Shown one piece after another: positions 7,702 through 14,951 of a stretch of DNA of 40,886 bases. The position numbers and the translations under genes are program-made. Under the pieces are notes generated by a model that was not told the DNA's origin, made no database searches, and worked only from the letters and a program-made list of their open reading frames with translations. This stretch comes from Holophagaceae bacterium. Its GTDB lineage: Bacteria > Acidobacteriota > Holophagae > Holophagales > Holophagaceae. Position 1 is the first letter of the stretch, and each line of letters starts with the position of its first letter. The stretch is from positions 1-40,886 of the forward strand of contig JAFNAB010000016.1 in assembly GCA_017859955.1 (NCBI GenBank), in the 5' to 3' direction.

Positions 7702-9414
7702 TCAGAAACCCTCGGGCCGGAACTTGTAGGTCTCGATGGGAACGGGCACGAAGTTGACAGCGATCTTGCCGTTGTCGTTCTTGAGATCGATCCACTTCAG
7801 CCAGTTCTGGTTGTCCGTCTCGGGGTAGTCCTCCCGAACGTGCCAGCCGCGGGTTTCCTTGCGCTCCAGAGCGGCGGTGAAGTAAAGCTCGGCGCAGAGG
7901 GCCATGTTCCGGAGATCGTGCCAGAGGCCCAGGAGGTGGAAGTCGTTGTAGAGCGCGATCTGGCCCATGTTCTCCTGCACCCAGTGGATCTTGTCCATGG
8001 CTTCGTCCATGCGGTCGAAGTGCTTGCGGACGGAGAAGCGGGGAGGAGCCACCACGTCCTTGATGGCGTGGATGCGGTCACGGACCTCGTAGCCGCGCTC
8101 CACCTTCAGGGGAGCGAAGATCTCCTCCTTGAACTTGGCGACCTGATCGACATCGAGCTCGGGCTCAGCGGCAGCCTTGGCACACTTGGCCACATCGTCG
8201 TAGCACCAGAAGGAGGTGACCGCGGCGTACATCAGGCCCGAGCCACGCTGACGGCTGGGGGAGGGAACGGCGCCAGCCCAGCCGGTGCCGGCACGGGAGC
8301 TGTCGCCGATAGCCCAAAGGCCCTCGAGGGAGGTGCGGGTACGGCCGTCGGCCTTGATGGCACCGAACTCGCCGATGAAGAGGGGGTGCACGATGGGCTT
8401 CCAGCGGTGATCGACGGAGTACTTGGCCTCCTTGTCCATCTCCTTGTGGTGGAAGATGTCAGCCCAGGGGCGATGCCAGCGGAAGAGGAAGCCGCCAGCG
8501 GCCAGAGGATTGCAATTGAAGAACTCGGTCTCCTCCCAGACGATGGGACCGCGGCCCTCCATGACCTCCTTTTCCATGCCCAGGAAGATGCCGATGTCGA
8601 AATCGCACTCATTGGGCTTGGTGTAGCCAAGGTCAGCCAGACGCTGGCCCTTGCTGTTGTAGAGGGAGTACTGGGAACCCACCTGGACGCCGTTGCCGCC
8701 GGGGAGGCCCACGTTGTAGAAGTTGGAGAACTCGGCGTTGCGCATCTCCGCGCCCGCGCGCCAGGCCGCACCGATTCCGTCACCACGGGCGGAGGACCAC
8801 ATGTGCATCACGTTCCAGCAGCAGGAGCCGGTGGCGATGATGGTGGACTTGGCCTTGAAGATCTTGTACTCGCCGGTGACGATGTCGAAGCCCACGGCGC
8901 CCACGACCTTCTCACCCTGCTTGAGCAGTTCGACGGTCTGGACCTTGTTCACGAACTTGATGCCCAGCTTCTTGGCAACATCGAGGAGCTTGAACATGAG
9001 GTCGAGATCAACCGCACAGAGCGACCAGAAGGGGAGGCCGTTGGCGCGGGAGAGGCTGCCATCCGCTTCGCGCATGATGGTCACGCCCCAGCGATCCAGA
9101 TCGCCCACGACTTCGCGGGAGGTCAGGGCATACTTGACCATCAACTCCTGATCATTGAGGTACTTGCCGCTGTTCTCAACGTTGTATTTCAGGTAGGCGT
9201 CGATATCGTCGGAATCCGCCACGACCTGGAGCACGCCGGCGCCCTTGTTGGCCTTGCCGCCAGCGGTGCCGGTGGTGGCCTTGTCCGCAATGAGGACTTC
9301 CAGACTGGAATCCGTTTCCTTGACCTTGATGGCGGCGATGAGGCCTGCGATACCGCCGCCCAGCACCAGCACATCACTGCTATAAACTGTACCCAATTCA
9401 GTTACGTTCGTCAT
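7702..9414 (-). CDS. FAD-dependent oxidoreductase, FrdA/AprA-like catalytic subunit
   Basis: A protein of 570 residues without a signal peptide. The FAD-binding Rossmann motif GGGIAG is at 19-24. Further family blocks are TAGGKANKGAG (50-60), ATGSCCWN (194-201), ARGDGIGAAWRAGAEMRNAEF (209-229), GRTRTSLEGLWAIGDSS (357-373) and the C-terminal RGWHVREDYPETD (522-534), the RxxHxReDyPxxD signature shared by fumarate, succinate and adenylylsulfate reductases. The succinate-dehydrogenase-type covalent flavin His motif is not seen. It is paired with a two-cluster ferredoxin as in AprAB, but no ATP sulfurylase or Qmo genes accompany it, and it is followed by a PhlG-like hydrolase. A cytoplasmic C=C or C=O redox enzyme fed by ferredoxin is more likely than sulfate reduction. 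Confidence 0.85.
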   Translation of the reverse strand: MTNVTELGTVYSSDVLVLGGGIAGLIAAIKVKETDSSLEVLIADKATTGTAGGKANKGAGVLQVVADSDDIDAYLKYNVENSGKYLNDQELMVKYALTSREVVGDLDRWGVTIMREADGSLSRANGLPFWSLCAVDLDLMFKLLDVAKKLGIKFVNKVQTVELLKQGEKVVGAVGFDIVTGEYKIFKAKSTIIATGSCCWNVMHMWSSARGDGIGAAWRAGAEMRNAEFSNFYNVGLPGGNGVQVGSQYSLYNSKGQRLADLGYTKPNECDFDIGIFLGMEKEVMEGRGPIVWEETEFFNCNPLAAGGFLFRWHRPWADIFHHKEMDKEAKYSVDHRWKPIVHPLFIGEFGAIKADGRTRTSLEGLWAIGDSSRAGTGWAGAVPSPSRQRGSGLMYAAVTSFWCYDDVAKCAKAAAEPELDVDQVAKFKEEIFAPLKVERGYEVRDRIHAIKDVVAPPRFSVRKHFDRMDEAMDKIHWVQENMGQIALYNDFHLLGLWHDLRNMALCAELYFTAALERKETRGWHVREDYPETDNQNWLKWIDLKNDNGKIAVNFVPVPIETYKFRPEGF

Positions 9415-9448
9415 TATCGTCTGTCTCCTTGTTTACGTTTTTGAGAGA

Positions 9449-9730
9449 TCACTTTTCCACGTAGGACAGGGGATACTCCTCTTTCGGGTAGGGCTCGGGC
9501 ATCCGCCAGGGATTGCGGGGGATGACCTCGATGCACTTGACCGGGCAGACGATCTCGCACCAGTTGCAGGTGGCACACTCTTCCGGGTACTTGGGGAAGG
9601 GCCGCTTGGACTTCTCGTCCCACCGGATCACGTCAACGTGACAGGTGTTGTAGCACTTCTTGCAGCCCACACACTTTTCCAGATCAATCTTGATCACGTG
9701 TGCGGTGTAGTTACTGAAGAACCTTGTCAT
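9449..9730 (-). CDS. 2[4Fe-4S] ferredoxin, electron-transfer subunit of the flavoprotein
   Basis: A protein of 93 residues with a strong RBS (gggagg). It carries two classical cluster motifs, CVGCKKCYNTC (about 20-30) and CATCNWCEIVCP (about 52-63), each C-x2-C-x2-C-x3-C with a partner arrangement typical of bacterial-type ferredoxins. It is much shorter than AprB of sulfate reducers (roughly 150 residues or more) and lacks the long C-terminal tail that wraps around AprA. It is the first gene of the minus-strand operon and lies 34 bases before the flavoprotein gene. It very likely passes electrons to or from that enzyme; the ultimate donor or acceptor is not encoded nearby. Confidence 0.9.
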   Translation of the reverse strand: MTRFFSNYTAHVIKIDLEKCVGCKKCYNTCHVDVIRWDEKSKRPFPKYPEECATCNWCEIVCPVKCIEVIPRNPWRMPEPYPKEEYPLSYVEK

Positions 9731-10170
9731 TCTAGGTACCTCCCGTTCAATGGCCTGGTCTGGACCGGGCCTGGTTTCACCAAGGCTTGCTTTGGAGCAG
9801 TGGCTTCAGCTTGCTTTCCCCGCAGAGGGGGCCAAGGACTGGCGCGACGGCACAGTCCCAGTTTTTTTCAGGAATAAATTCACGTTTGGGCACGAATCGC
9901 GTCCGGATATTAATTCACATTTTCAAAAAAACGAGGCCGATCGAGATGATACGACCATCTATGTCATTGTGCGGCGCAAAAGGCCGGGGTTCAGAGTGGG
10001 GAACCAGCAATAGTGATAACGGGGATTTTCAAATGACGTAAATCGAATGTTTAGGTCACGGCAACAACCGTGCTCAATTGCATGGCAATTGCTGTATCCA
10101 AACGCGATAATGAGAGCAACCAAAGCATCATCGGCCTTGCTAGGATCTGGCTTAAGGAATCACCACTCCC
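9731..10170. other. Divergent regulatory gap between the ferredoxin and yoaK-like genes
   Basis: This 440-base gap separates two divergent genes and must hold both promoters. Its centre (about 9860-10110) is much richer in A and T than the neighbouring genes. It contains a 14-base direct repeat (9874-9887 and 9909-9922) and a palindrome caattgc-atg-gcaattg at 10075-10091. I could not place convincing -35/-10 or sigma-54 boxes, and no coding sequence is supported. Confidence 0.5.
9874..9922 (-). promoter_or_regulatory. Pair of direct repeats upstream of the flavoprotein operon
   Basis: Read on the minus strand, AAATGTGAATTAAT and AAACGTGAATTTAT match at 12 of 14 positions and start 35 bases apart, in the same orientation. 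They lie about 145-190 bases upstream of the ferredoxin start codon. The TGTGA core recalls a CRP/FNR-type half site. This is a candidate activator site only. Confidence 0.4.
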
Positions 10171-11070
10171 ATGAGTCGCCGCACCTTCACTTTCCTACGG
10201 ATCGTCCAGCGCCGCCTGACCCAGGCGCTGCAGGGGAACTTCGATCTGGAACACCTCCAGCAGGGCGTGCAACGGACTTCGGCCAGACTGCTGGACCTGG
10301 CCCCCCTTGACGCGGACCTGCTGATGGGGCGGGGTGCCGCCCGCAGCAAGTTCCTGAACCGGCAGCTGGCAACCTCCCTGGCCTTCGTGGCCGGGGCGGT
10401 GAACGCCGGCGGTTTCCTGGCGGTACAGACCTACACGTCCCACATCTCAGGCACGGTTTCCCGGGTCGCGGATGAGCTCGTCCTGGGACACAAGACCCTT
10501 GCCCTGGGTGCTGTGGCCACCGTCGCATGCTTCTGCGCCGGAGCGGCCAGCGCCTCCCTTCTGATCAGCTACGGAAAGCGTCACCGATTTCAGAGCCACT
10601 ACGCCCTGAGCCTCATGATCGAGGCCGTGCTGCTCATGGTCTTCGGGCTGATGGGCTACAAGCTGCAGGCTACCCAGCGATTCTTCCTCCCCAGCACCGT
10701 GGTGCTCCTGTCCTTCATCATGGGCATGCACAATTCGGTGGTGACCACCATCTCCAGCGCCGAGGTCCGCACCACCCACATGACCGGTATCGTTACCGAT
10801 CTGGGAATCGAGATCGGTCGGGCCCTCTACGTCGACGTAACCCGGAACCGGCGGGTGGAACGGGTCAAGGCCAACTGGGACAAGCTCAAGCTGCATGCCC
10901 TGATTCTGAGCAGCTTCCTCGGAGGCGGCATTCTGGGCGCCATCGGATTCAAACACGTCGGCTTCAAGATCACCCTGGTCCTTTCAGGCTTCCTGGCCTT
11001 CCTGGCCATCCGCCCGATCATCTACGATCTGAGGGTGAGGTGGCGCCTGATGCGCCATCCCACGGACTGA
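10171..11070 (+). CDS. YoaK family (DUF1275) membrane protein
   Basis: A protein of 299 residues with about six membrane helices from residue 68 on. Typical YoaK/DUF1275 blocks are seen: FVAGAVNAGGFLAV, YTSHISGTVS, FIMGMHNSVVTTISSAEVRTTHMTGIVTDLGIEIG and GGILGAIGFKHVG. The family is inner-membrane and of unknown function. The soluble N-terminal part of about 65 residues (MSRRTFTFLRIVQRRL onwards) is longer than in most relatives; a later start is possible, as the ribosome binding site (aaggaat) is poor. The next gene begins 24 bases downstream, so they may be co-transcribed. Confidence 0.82.
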   Translation: MSRRTFTFLRIVQRRLTQALQGNFDLEHLQQGVQRTSARLLDLAPLDADLLMGRGAARSKFLNRQLATSLAFVAGAVNAGGFLAVQTYTSHISGTVSRVADELVLGHKTLALGAVATVACFCAGAASASLLISYGKRHRFQSHYALSLMIEAVLLMVFGLMGYKLQATQRFFLPSTVVLLSFIMGMHNSVVTTISSAEVRTTHMTGIVTDLGIEIGRALYVDVTRNRRVERVKANWDKLKLHALILSSFLGGGILGAIGFKHVGFKITLVLSGFLAFLAIRPIIYDLRVRWRLMRHPTD

Positions 11071-11094
11071 CCGACGACCTGAAGGAGCCCCCCT

Positions 11095-11805
11095 TTGATC
11101 CCATTGGAAGCCCTCCCCGGCTTTAGCTCCTGGGGACGTCACCTGCAGGAGCTGCTGGCCCAGCCGGGCCCCATCTGGGTCCACGGCGCACCGGGCACCG
11201 GCGTGAGCCTCGCAATCCAGGAGCTCGCCCATCGGCGGGACACTCCCCTGCTCGACGATGCCGATGCGACTTCACCGACAGCATTGGCGACCTGGCTCCA
11301 GCAGCACCCCCAGGGAATCCTGGGGGCCCACTGCGCGCCGGAGGACACCGAAAACCCGGCCCTACTGCGAACCTGCATTGCCCTTCGGCTGTGGTCGCTG
11401 GATGAAGACCCCCAAGCCCTCATCCCCTGCCTGGAAGCCATCGCCGGCGAGCTAGAAGTGCCTCTGCCCCTTCCGGCGGCCCTTGGGGTCCTCCCCTGCC
11501 CAGGCAATCTCCTGGAGGCACATAACCGGGTGCTTCGCTGGAAGCTCCTGGGACAGGCCCATGAAGGAAGCTTGGCGCAGCACCTGCCCCTGGAGACGGA
11601 TAGCGTGGCCGCCAATCTCCACGCCCTGGAACGGCTGCTTCTGCACCGGGCCCTGCGGCGCAGTTACGGCAACCGCATGGAGGCTGCCCGCCGCATGGGC
11701 ATCAGCCGCCGCCAACTCTACCTCCTCATTGATCGCCACGGGGATCCGATCCGTGGATCGCTACCGGTGGCGCCCCCTCCCAAGCGATTGAGAAAGAGAG
11801 AGTGA
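11095..11805 (+). CDS. Fis-type DNA-binding protein with a decayed sigma-54 activator AAA+ domain
   Basis: A protein of 236 residues that uses TTG as start (aggag upstream). The first 165 or so residues look like a shrunken bEBP ATPase domain: the P-loop reads GAPGTGVS where active enzymes have GxxGxGK(S/T), the Lys being replaced by Val; LLDDAD stands in the Walker B place; the GAFTGA loop is absent; and LPCPGNLLEAHNRVLRW corresponds to WPGNVREL-N. The C-terminus is an intact Fis-type helix-turn-helix (GNRMEAARRMGISRRQLYLLIDRHG) followed by a basic tail. It cannot be expected to hydrolyse ATP or open sigma-54 promoters, but could still bind DNA as a repressor or modulator. It lies 73 bases before a full NtrC-type gene. 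Confidence 0.7.
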   Translation: MIPLEALPGFSSWGRHLQELLAQPGPIWVHGAPGTGVSLAIQELAHRRDTPLLDDADATSPTALATWLQQHPQGILGAHCAPEDTENPALLRTCIALRLWSLDEDPQALIPCLEAIAGELEVPLPLPAALGVLPCPGNLLEAHNRVLRWKLLGQAHEGSLAQHLPLETDSVAANLHALERLLLHRALRRSYGNRMEAARRMGISRRQLYLLIDRHGDPIRGSLPVAPPPKRLRKRE

Positions 11806-11878
11806 AGTCCCGAGGTCAAAACTCCAGTAACCTGGAGGGTCACCGATATAGGCTCCAAGGCCCCTCCTGGAAGCAACA

Positions 11879-13390
11879 ATGGCGAACCCCCTCAGAGTGC
11901 TGGTAGTTGACGACGACCCCGGAATGCGGGATGGCATGGCGCTCAGCCTGAAGCGGGCCGGATTCGTATGCGAACAGGCCCGATCGGGAGAGGACGCCCT
12001 GCGGATGACCCGCCCGGGAGCCTTTGATGCGGTCATCACGGATCTGCGGATGACGGGGATGGATGGCCTTCAGCTCACCGCCCGCCTCAAGGCCTTGGAT
12101 CCGGGCATCCCTGTCCTCCTGGTCACCGCCTTCGGAAGCCTGGATACGGCTCGGGAGGCCATGCGCCTGGGCGCCTTCGACTATCTCTCCAAACCCTTCA
12201 GCCCCGATGAGCTGGTGCAGGCCGTCAAGAAGGCGATCCGCAGCGAAGAACGCCTCAAGGCCGAGGAGCCAGCCGACGCTCCCGTGATCCTCACCCAGGA
12301 CTCCGTTCTGGCCGAGACCCTCATCCTGGCCCGTCGCGCCGCCGACAGTCGCGCCACCATCCTGATCCAGGCCGAGAGCGGCACAGGCAAGGAGCTGCTG
12401 GCCAAGCTCATCCATACCGCCAGCCCCCGCCGCAAGGGCCCCTTCGTCGCCATCAACTGCGCGGCCATCCCCGAAACCCTACTGGAGTCCGAACTCTTCG
12501 GATTCGAAAAGGGAGCCTTCACGGGGGCCAATGCCGCCAAGCCCGGTCGATTCGAGGCTGCCGAAGGCGGAACCCTGGTCCTGGATGAGATCGGGGAACT
12601 GCCCCTGCCCGTCCAGGGCAAGCTTCTGCGTGCGCTCCAGGAGCGCACGGTGGATCGCCTGGGAGGCACGCGCCCCATTCCAGTAGATGTGCGGGTCATC
12701 GCCCTCACCAACCGGGATCTGGCCACCGAGGTCAAAGAAGGGCGATTCCGGGAGGATCTCTACTATCGCCTGAACGTCATCCCTCTCCGCCTGCCCCCCC
12801 TGCGGGAGCGCAGTGCGGATCTGGCCCTGTTGGCGGCCCATTTCGCCGAGAGGTATTCCCGGGAGAATGATCGCCAGACGCCCCAGCTTTCCCCCAGCTT
12901 CCTGGTGGCCCTGGCCCGGCATCCCTGGCCCGGCAATATCCGGGAACTGGAGAATGCCATCCAGCGTTGCGTGGTGCTGAATCATGGCCACATGCTGACG
13001 GAAAAAGATCTCCGCTGGCTCCTGGCACCGGAGCAATTGGAGAATCTCCCCGAGGATCCCCCCGAACCCCTGCCCATGGAACAGGAGCCCCGGCCCCAGA
13101 ACCTGCCGGGCTCTTCGGAGGGCTCCCATGCCACCGGCGTACGCAGCGCCGACGCATCCATACCCCTGAAGAACGCACCCCTGGGCACGATGGTGGCCCT
13201 TCCCCTGGGCCTATCCCTCCCGGAGTTGGAGCGATTCTGGCTGCTCAGCACCCTGGCTGCGCTGGATGGCAACCGCACCCACTGCGCCCAGCAGCTCAAT
13301 ATCGCCCTAAGGACCGTCCGGAACAAAATCAACGAATACAAGGCCGATGGGTTCGAGATCCCCGAAAGCCAGCGGGGCCGGGAGGACTGA
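11879..13390 (+). CDS. NtrC-family response regulator, sigma-54 dependent
   Basis: A protein of 503 residues with three domains. Receiver (about 4-120): VVDDDPGMRDG, phospho-acceptor Asp in ITDLRMTGMDG and the Lys in YLSKPFSP. AAA+ ATPase (about 140-375): Walker A ESGTGKELLAKLIH, the sigma-54 contact loop GAFTGA (in FEKGAFTGANAAKPGRF), Walker B GTLVLDEIGELP and the HPWPGNIRELENA box. Fis-type helix-turn-helix near the C-terminus: GNRTHCAQQLNIALRTVRNKINEY, which resembles FlrC/FleR-type regulators. It should activate transcription at sigma-54 promoters when phosphorylated. No histidine kinase gene is adjacent, so its sensor is elsewhere. A linker of about 90 residues between ATPase and HTH is unusually Pro/Glu-rich. 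Confidence 0.93.
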   Translation: MANPLRVLVVDDDPGMRDGMALSLKRAGFVCEQARSGEDALRMTRPGAFDAVITDLRMTGMDGLQLTARLKALDPGIPVLLVTAFGSLDTAREAMRLGAFDYLSKPFSPDELVQAVKKAIRSEERLKAEEPADAPVILTQDSVLAETLILARRAADSRATILIQAESGTGKELLAKLIHTASPRRKGPFVAINCAAIPETLLESELFGFEKGAFTGANAAKPGRFEAAEGGTLVLDEIGELPLPVQGKLLRALQERTVDRLGGTRPIPVDVRVIALTNRDLATEVKEGRFREDLYYRLNVIPLRLPPLRERSADLALLAAHFAERYSRENDRQTPQLSPSFLVALARHPWPGNIRELENAIQRCVVLNHGHMLTEKDLRWLLAPEQLENLPEDPPEPLPMEQEPRPQNLPGSSEGSHATGVRSADASIPLKNAPLGTMVALPLGLSLPELERFWLLSTLAALDGNRTHCAQQLNIALRTVRNKINEYKADGFEIPESQRGRED

Positions 13391-13463
13391 GTCATTCTCT
13401 CAGTCAGTCTGCTTATCAGGCCCAAACTGCCTTTATTTCATTTAAATGGGCCGTATATCAGAA

Positions 13464-13571
13464 TTAAAGATCATCCACCTTCTCACCGAGGCCCTTCGGA
13501 TTGCCGAAGGCGATGCGAAGGGGCGGTCCCTGGGCCTCGACCAAGTCGCTCACCGATATCTTCAGCGGCAT
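13464..13571 (-). pseudogene. Possible gene relic, start of an HPr kinase-like protein (35 codons)
   Basis: A GC-rich island in an otherwise AT-rich gap encodes 35 residues: ISVSDLVEAQGPPLRIAFGNP, then KGLGEKVDDL and a stop. The order V-x-x-L-V-E...L-x-(I/V)..G...G-L-..(K/R)-(V/I) recalls the first strands of the HprK N-terminal domain, but the match is short. There is no ribosome binding site before the ATG. It could be the remnant of a deleted gene, or a small protein of its own. It lies between two convergent gene ends (13390 and 13612). Confidence 0.3.
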
Positions 13572-13611
13572 TATGATTATTATTATTTAATACAAGCTTG
13601 ACACTAAGAAA

Positions 13612-14529
13612 TCAAGACCTGCTCCGCCTCAACGCCTCAGGCACCCTGACGTTCGTGGTCGTGTCATGCCGGTAGAAGGCAGCGGTCACCTCAGCCCCCA
13701 ACAGGAAGATGCAGCAGCTGTAATAAAGGAAAACCAAGCCAGCCATCAGGCTCCCCAGAGTGCCATAAAGGATGCCCCAAGTCGGGGTGTGTGCTAGATA
13801 CCAGCCGAAGCCCCACTTGGCTCCCCACCAGAGGACCATGGTCACGACCCCCCCCAGCAACGCGTGGCGGAAACGGACATGTCGACGCGGGAGATGCTGG
13901 AGGACCTGGGTCCCCACAATCAACACCAGGAAGGGCGGAAGAAGCATGTACATCGCGAGGGGGGAGAAGGGGGCTTCCCGCCGCAGAGTCCATTCGAAGC
14001 CCGCAGTGAGCAGCATCGCGAGGAAAAGCAGGCCACCGACGATGATGCCCAGGCGCCTCAGGACATGGTACTGACGCGTCTGGCGATGGGTCTTGAAGCG
14101 AAGGCCGAAGATGTGGCACAGGGAGCGATCCAGCTGGTTTACGCCCCAATGGGCACCCACGATCAGGATAAGCCAGCCCAGGCCCCAACCGCCCACTTGG
14201 CGGCTCTGGCGCACGGCATCCCCCATGACATTGGCAGGAAGATAGGGATACATCTGACCGATGGCCCGCTGCATGGTCTGGCTGTAAGCCTGGTTTCCCA
14301 GCACCAGGGCCATGAGCTTGAAGAAGAGCGTCGCCAGGGGAAGCGCGGAAAGGGTAAGAAAGAAGCTGATACCCGCGGCGTAGGTCAGGCAGTCATCGTG
14401 GTGATATTTCCGGAGCACTTCCCAGACAAAGCGGAGTACCCCCGCCACAGTGGGCAGGGCACTCTCCATCCACACCCAGACTCGGCTAGAGGCCTGGACA
14501 ACCCGGCTGGAGAGTTCCCGGATCAACAC
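13612..14529 (-). CDS. YihY/virulence factor BrkB family membrane protein
   Basis: A protein of 305 residues with about six membrane segments. The family pattern is clear: an amphipathic N-terminal helix, then YAAGISFFLTLSALPLATLFF, a periplasmic part with a YPYLPANV block, GWLILIVGAHWGVNQL, a central pair of helices, RHALLGGVVTMVLWWGAKWGFGWYL and YGTLGSLMAGLVFLYYSCCIFLLGAEVTAAF. It is an inner-membrane protein of uncertain role, formerly misnamed ribonuclease BN. The start is GTG at 14529 or TTG at 14526; aggagg lies so close that the TTG may be the better one. It follows the small membrane gene at 14546-14746 by 16 bases. Confidence 0.88.
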   Translation of the reverse strand: MLIRELSSRVVQASSRVWVWMESALPTVAGVLRFVWEVLRKYHHDDCLTYAAGISFFLTLSALPLATLFFKLMALVLGNQAYSQTMQRAIGQMYPYLPANVMGDAVRQSRQVGGWGLGWLILIVGAHWGVNQLDRSLCHIFGLRFKTHRQTRQYHVLRRLGIIVGGLLFLAMLLTAGFEWTLRREAPFSPLAMYMLLPPFLVLIVGTQVLQHLPRRHVRFRHALLGGVVTMVLWWGAKWGFGWYLAHTPTWGILYGTLGSLMAGLVFLYYSCCIFLLGAEVTAAFYRHDTTTNVRVPEALRRSRS

Positions 14530-14545
14530 TCCCTCCTGGCCACGC

Positions 14546-14746
14546 TTAAAACCGGAAAGGGTTGTGGGGGAAAAGGTACATCAGCCAGGCCAGGATCAGC
14601 CCGATGCCGATCAACCCCGCCATGTGTTTGAGGATGCTCATCCTGGTGCGTTCCGGCCGCTTCGTCGGCAGGAGCAGTCCGAGCACCAGCGAAATGCCGA
14701 TACCCATGATCAGGAAGTGGATGACGTGGCTGCCAAGGAAGCGCAT
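14546..14746 (-). CDS. Small two-helix membrane protein
   Basis: A predicted protein of 66 residues with two hydrophobic helices (HFLIMGIGISLVLGLLLP and GLIGIGLILAWLMYLF) joined by a short basic loop (TKRPERTRMSILKH). This loop should lie in the cytoplasm. The order of helices and charges is that of a real membrane protein rather than a chance frame, and it lies in line 16 bases before the yihY-like gene. No clear ribosome binding site precedes the ATG. I do not recognise the family. Confidence 0.6.
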   Translation of the reverse strand: MRFLGSHVIHFLIMGIGISLVLGLLLPTKRPERTRMSILKHMAGLIGIGLILAWLMYLFPHNPFRF

Positions 14747-14815
14747 CGCTAGAGACTAACAGGCAACCTGGGACATTGCACCATGGGGATTAATTATTTA
14801 TTTTCAATCAAATCT

Positions 14816-14833
14816 ACTGATTGCGACATCAGT
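14816..14833. promoter_or_regulatory. Dyad upstream of the first MFS gene
   Basis: ACTGAT-N6-ATCAGT, a perfect six-base inverted repeat about 120 bases before the start of the carrier gene at 14952, in an AT-rich stretch. The spacing and ATCA-type half site recall FNR/CRP-like operators, but it departs from their consensus. A candidate operator only. Confidence 0.3.
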
Positions 14834-14951
14834 CACATCTATCGCCTGAGCCCCCCTTTCCCGTTGAAGGCCAGCTCTGGAACGCCGTACCCTGGCCAAC
14901 GACAAATCTTTTCAGAACAGGTCCCATAGGGATTATCAAGGAGAAACATCT

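Noticed and set aside
6907-9444. An open frame of 845 codons on the plus strand opposite the flavoprotein and hydrolase genes
   Set aside because: It is rich in His, Gly, Asp and Val in the pattern of an antisense frame of a GC-rich gene, has no domain and lies across three real minus-strand genes with good ribosome binding sites.
7702-9730. Genuine adenylylsulfate reductase (aprAB)
   Set aside because: The ferredoxin subunit is too short, no sulfate-reduction genes are near, and a PhlG-like hydrolase shares the operon.
9944-9960. Small inverted repeat agatg-N7-catct as an operator
   Set aside because: Five-base arms of this kind are expected by chance in a gap of this length.
9731-10170. 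A sigma-54 promoter for the flavoprotein operon, prompted by the NtrC-type regulator nearby
   Set aside because: No TGGCAC-N5-TTGC element with the right spacing was found on either strand by eye.
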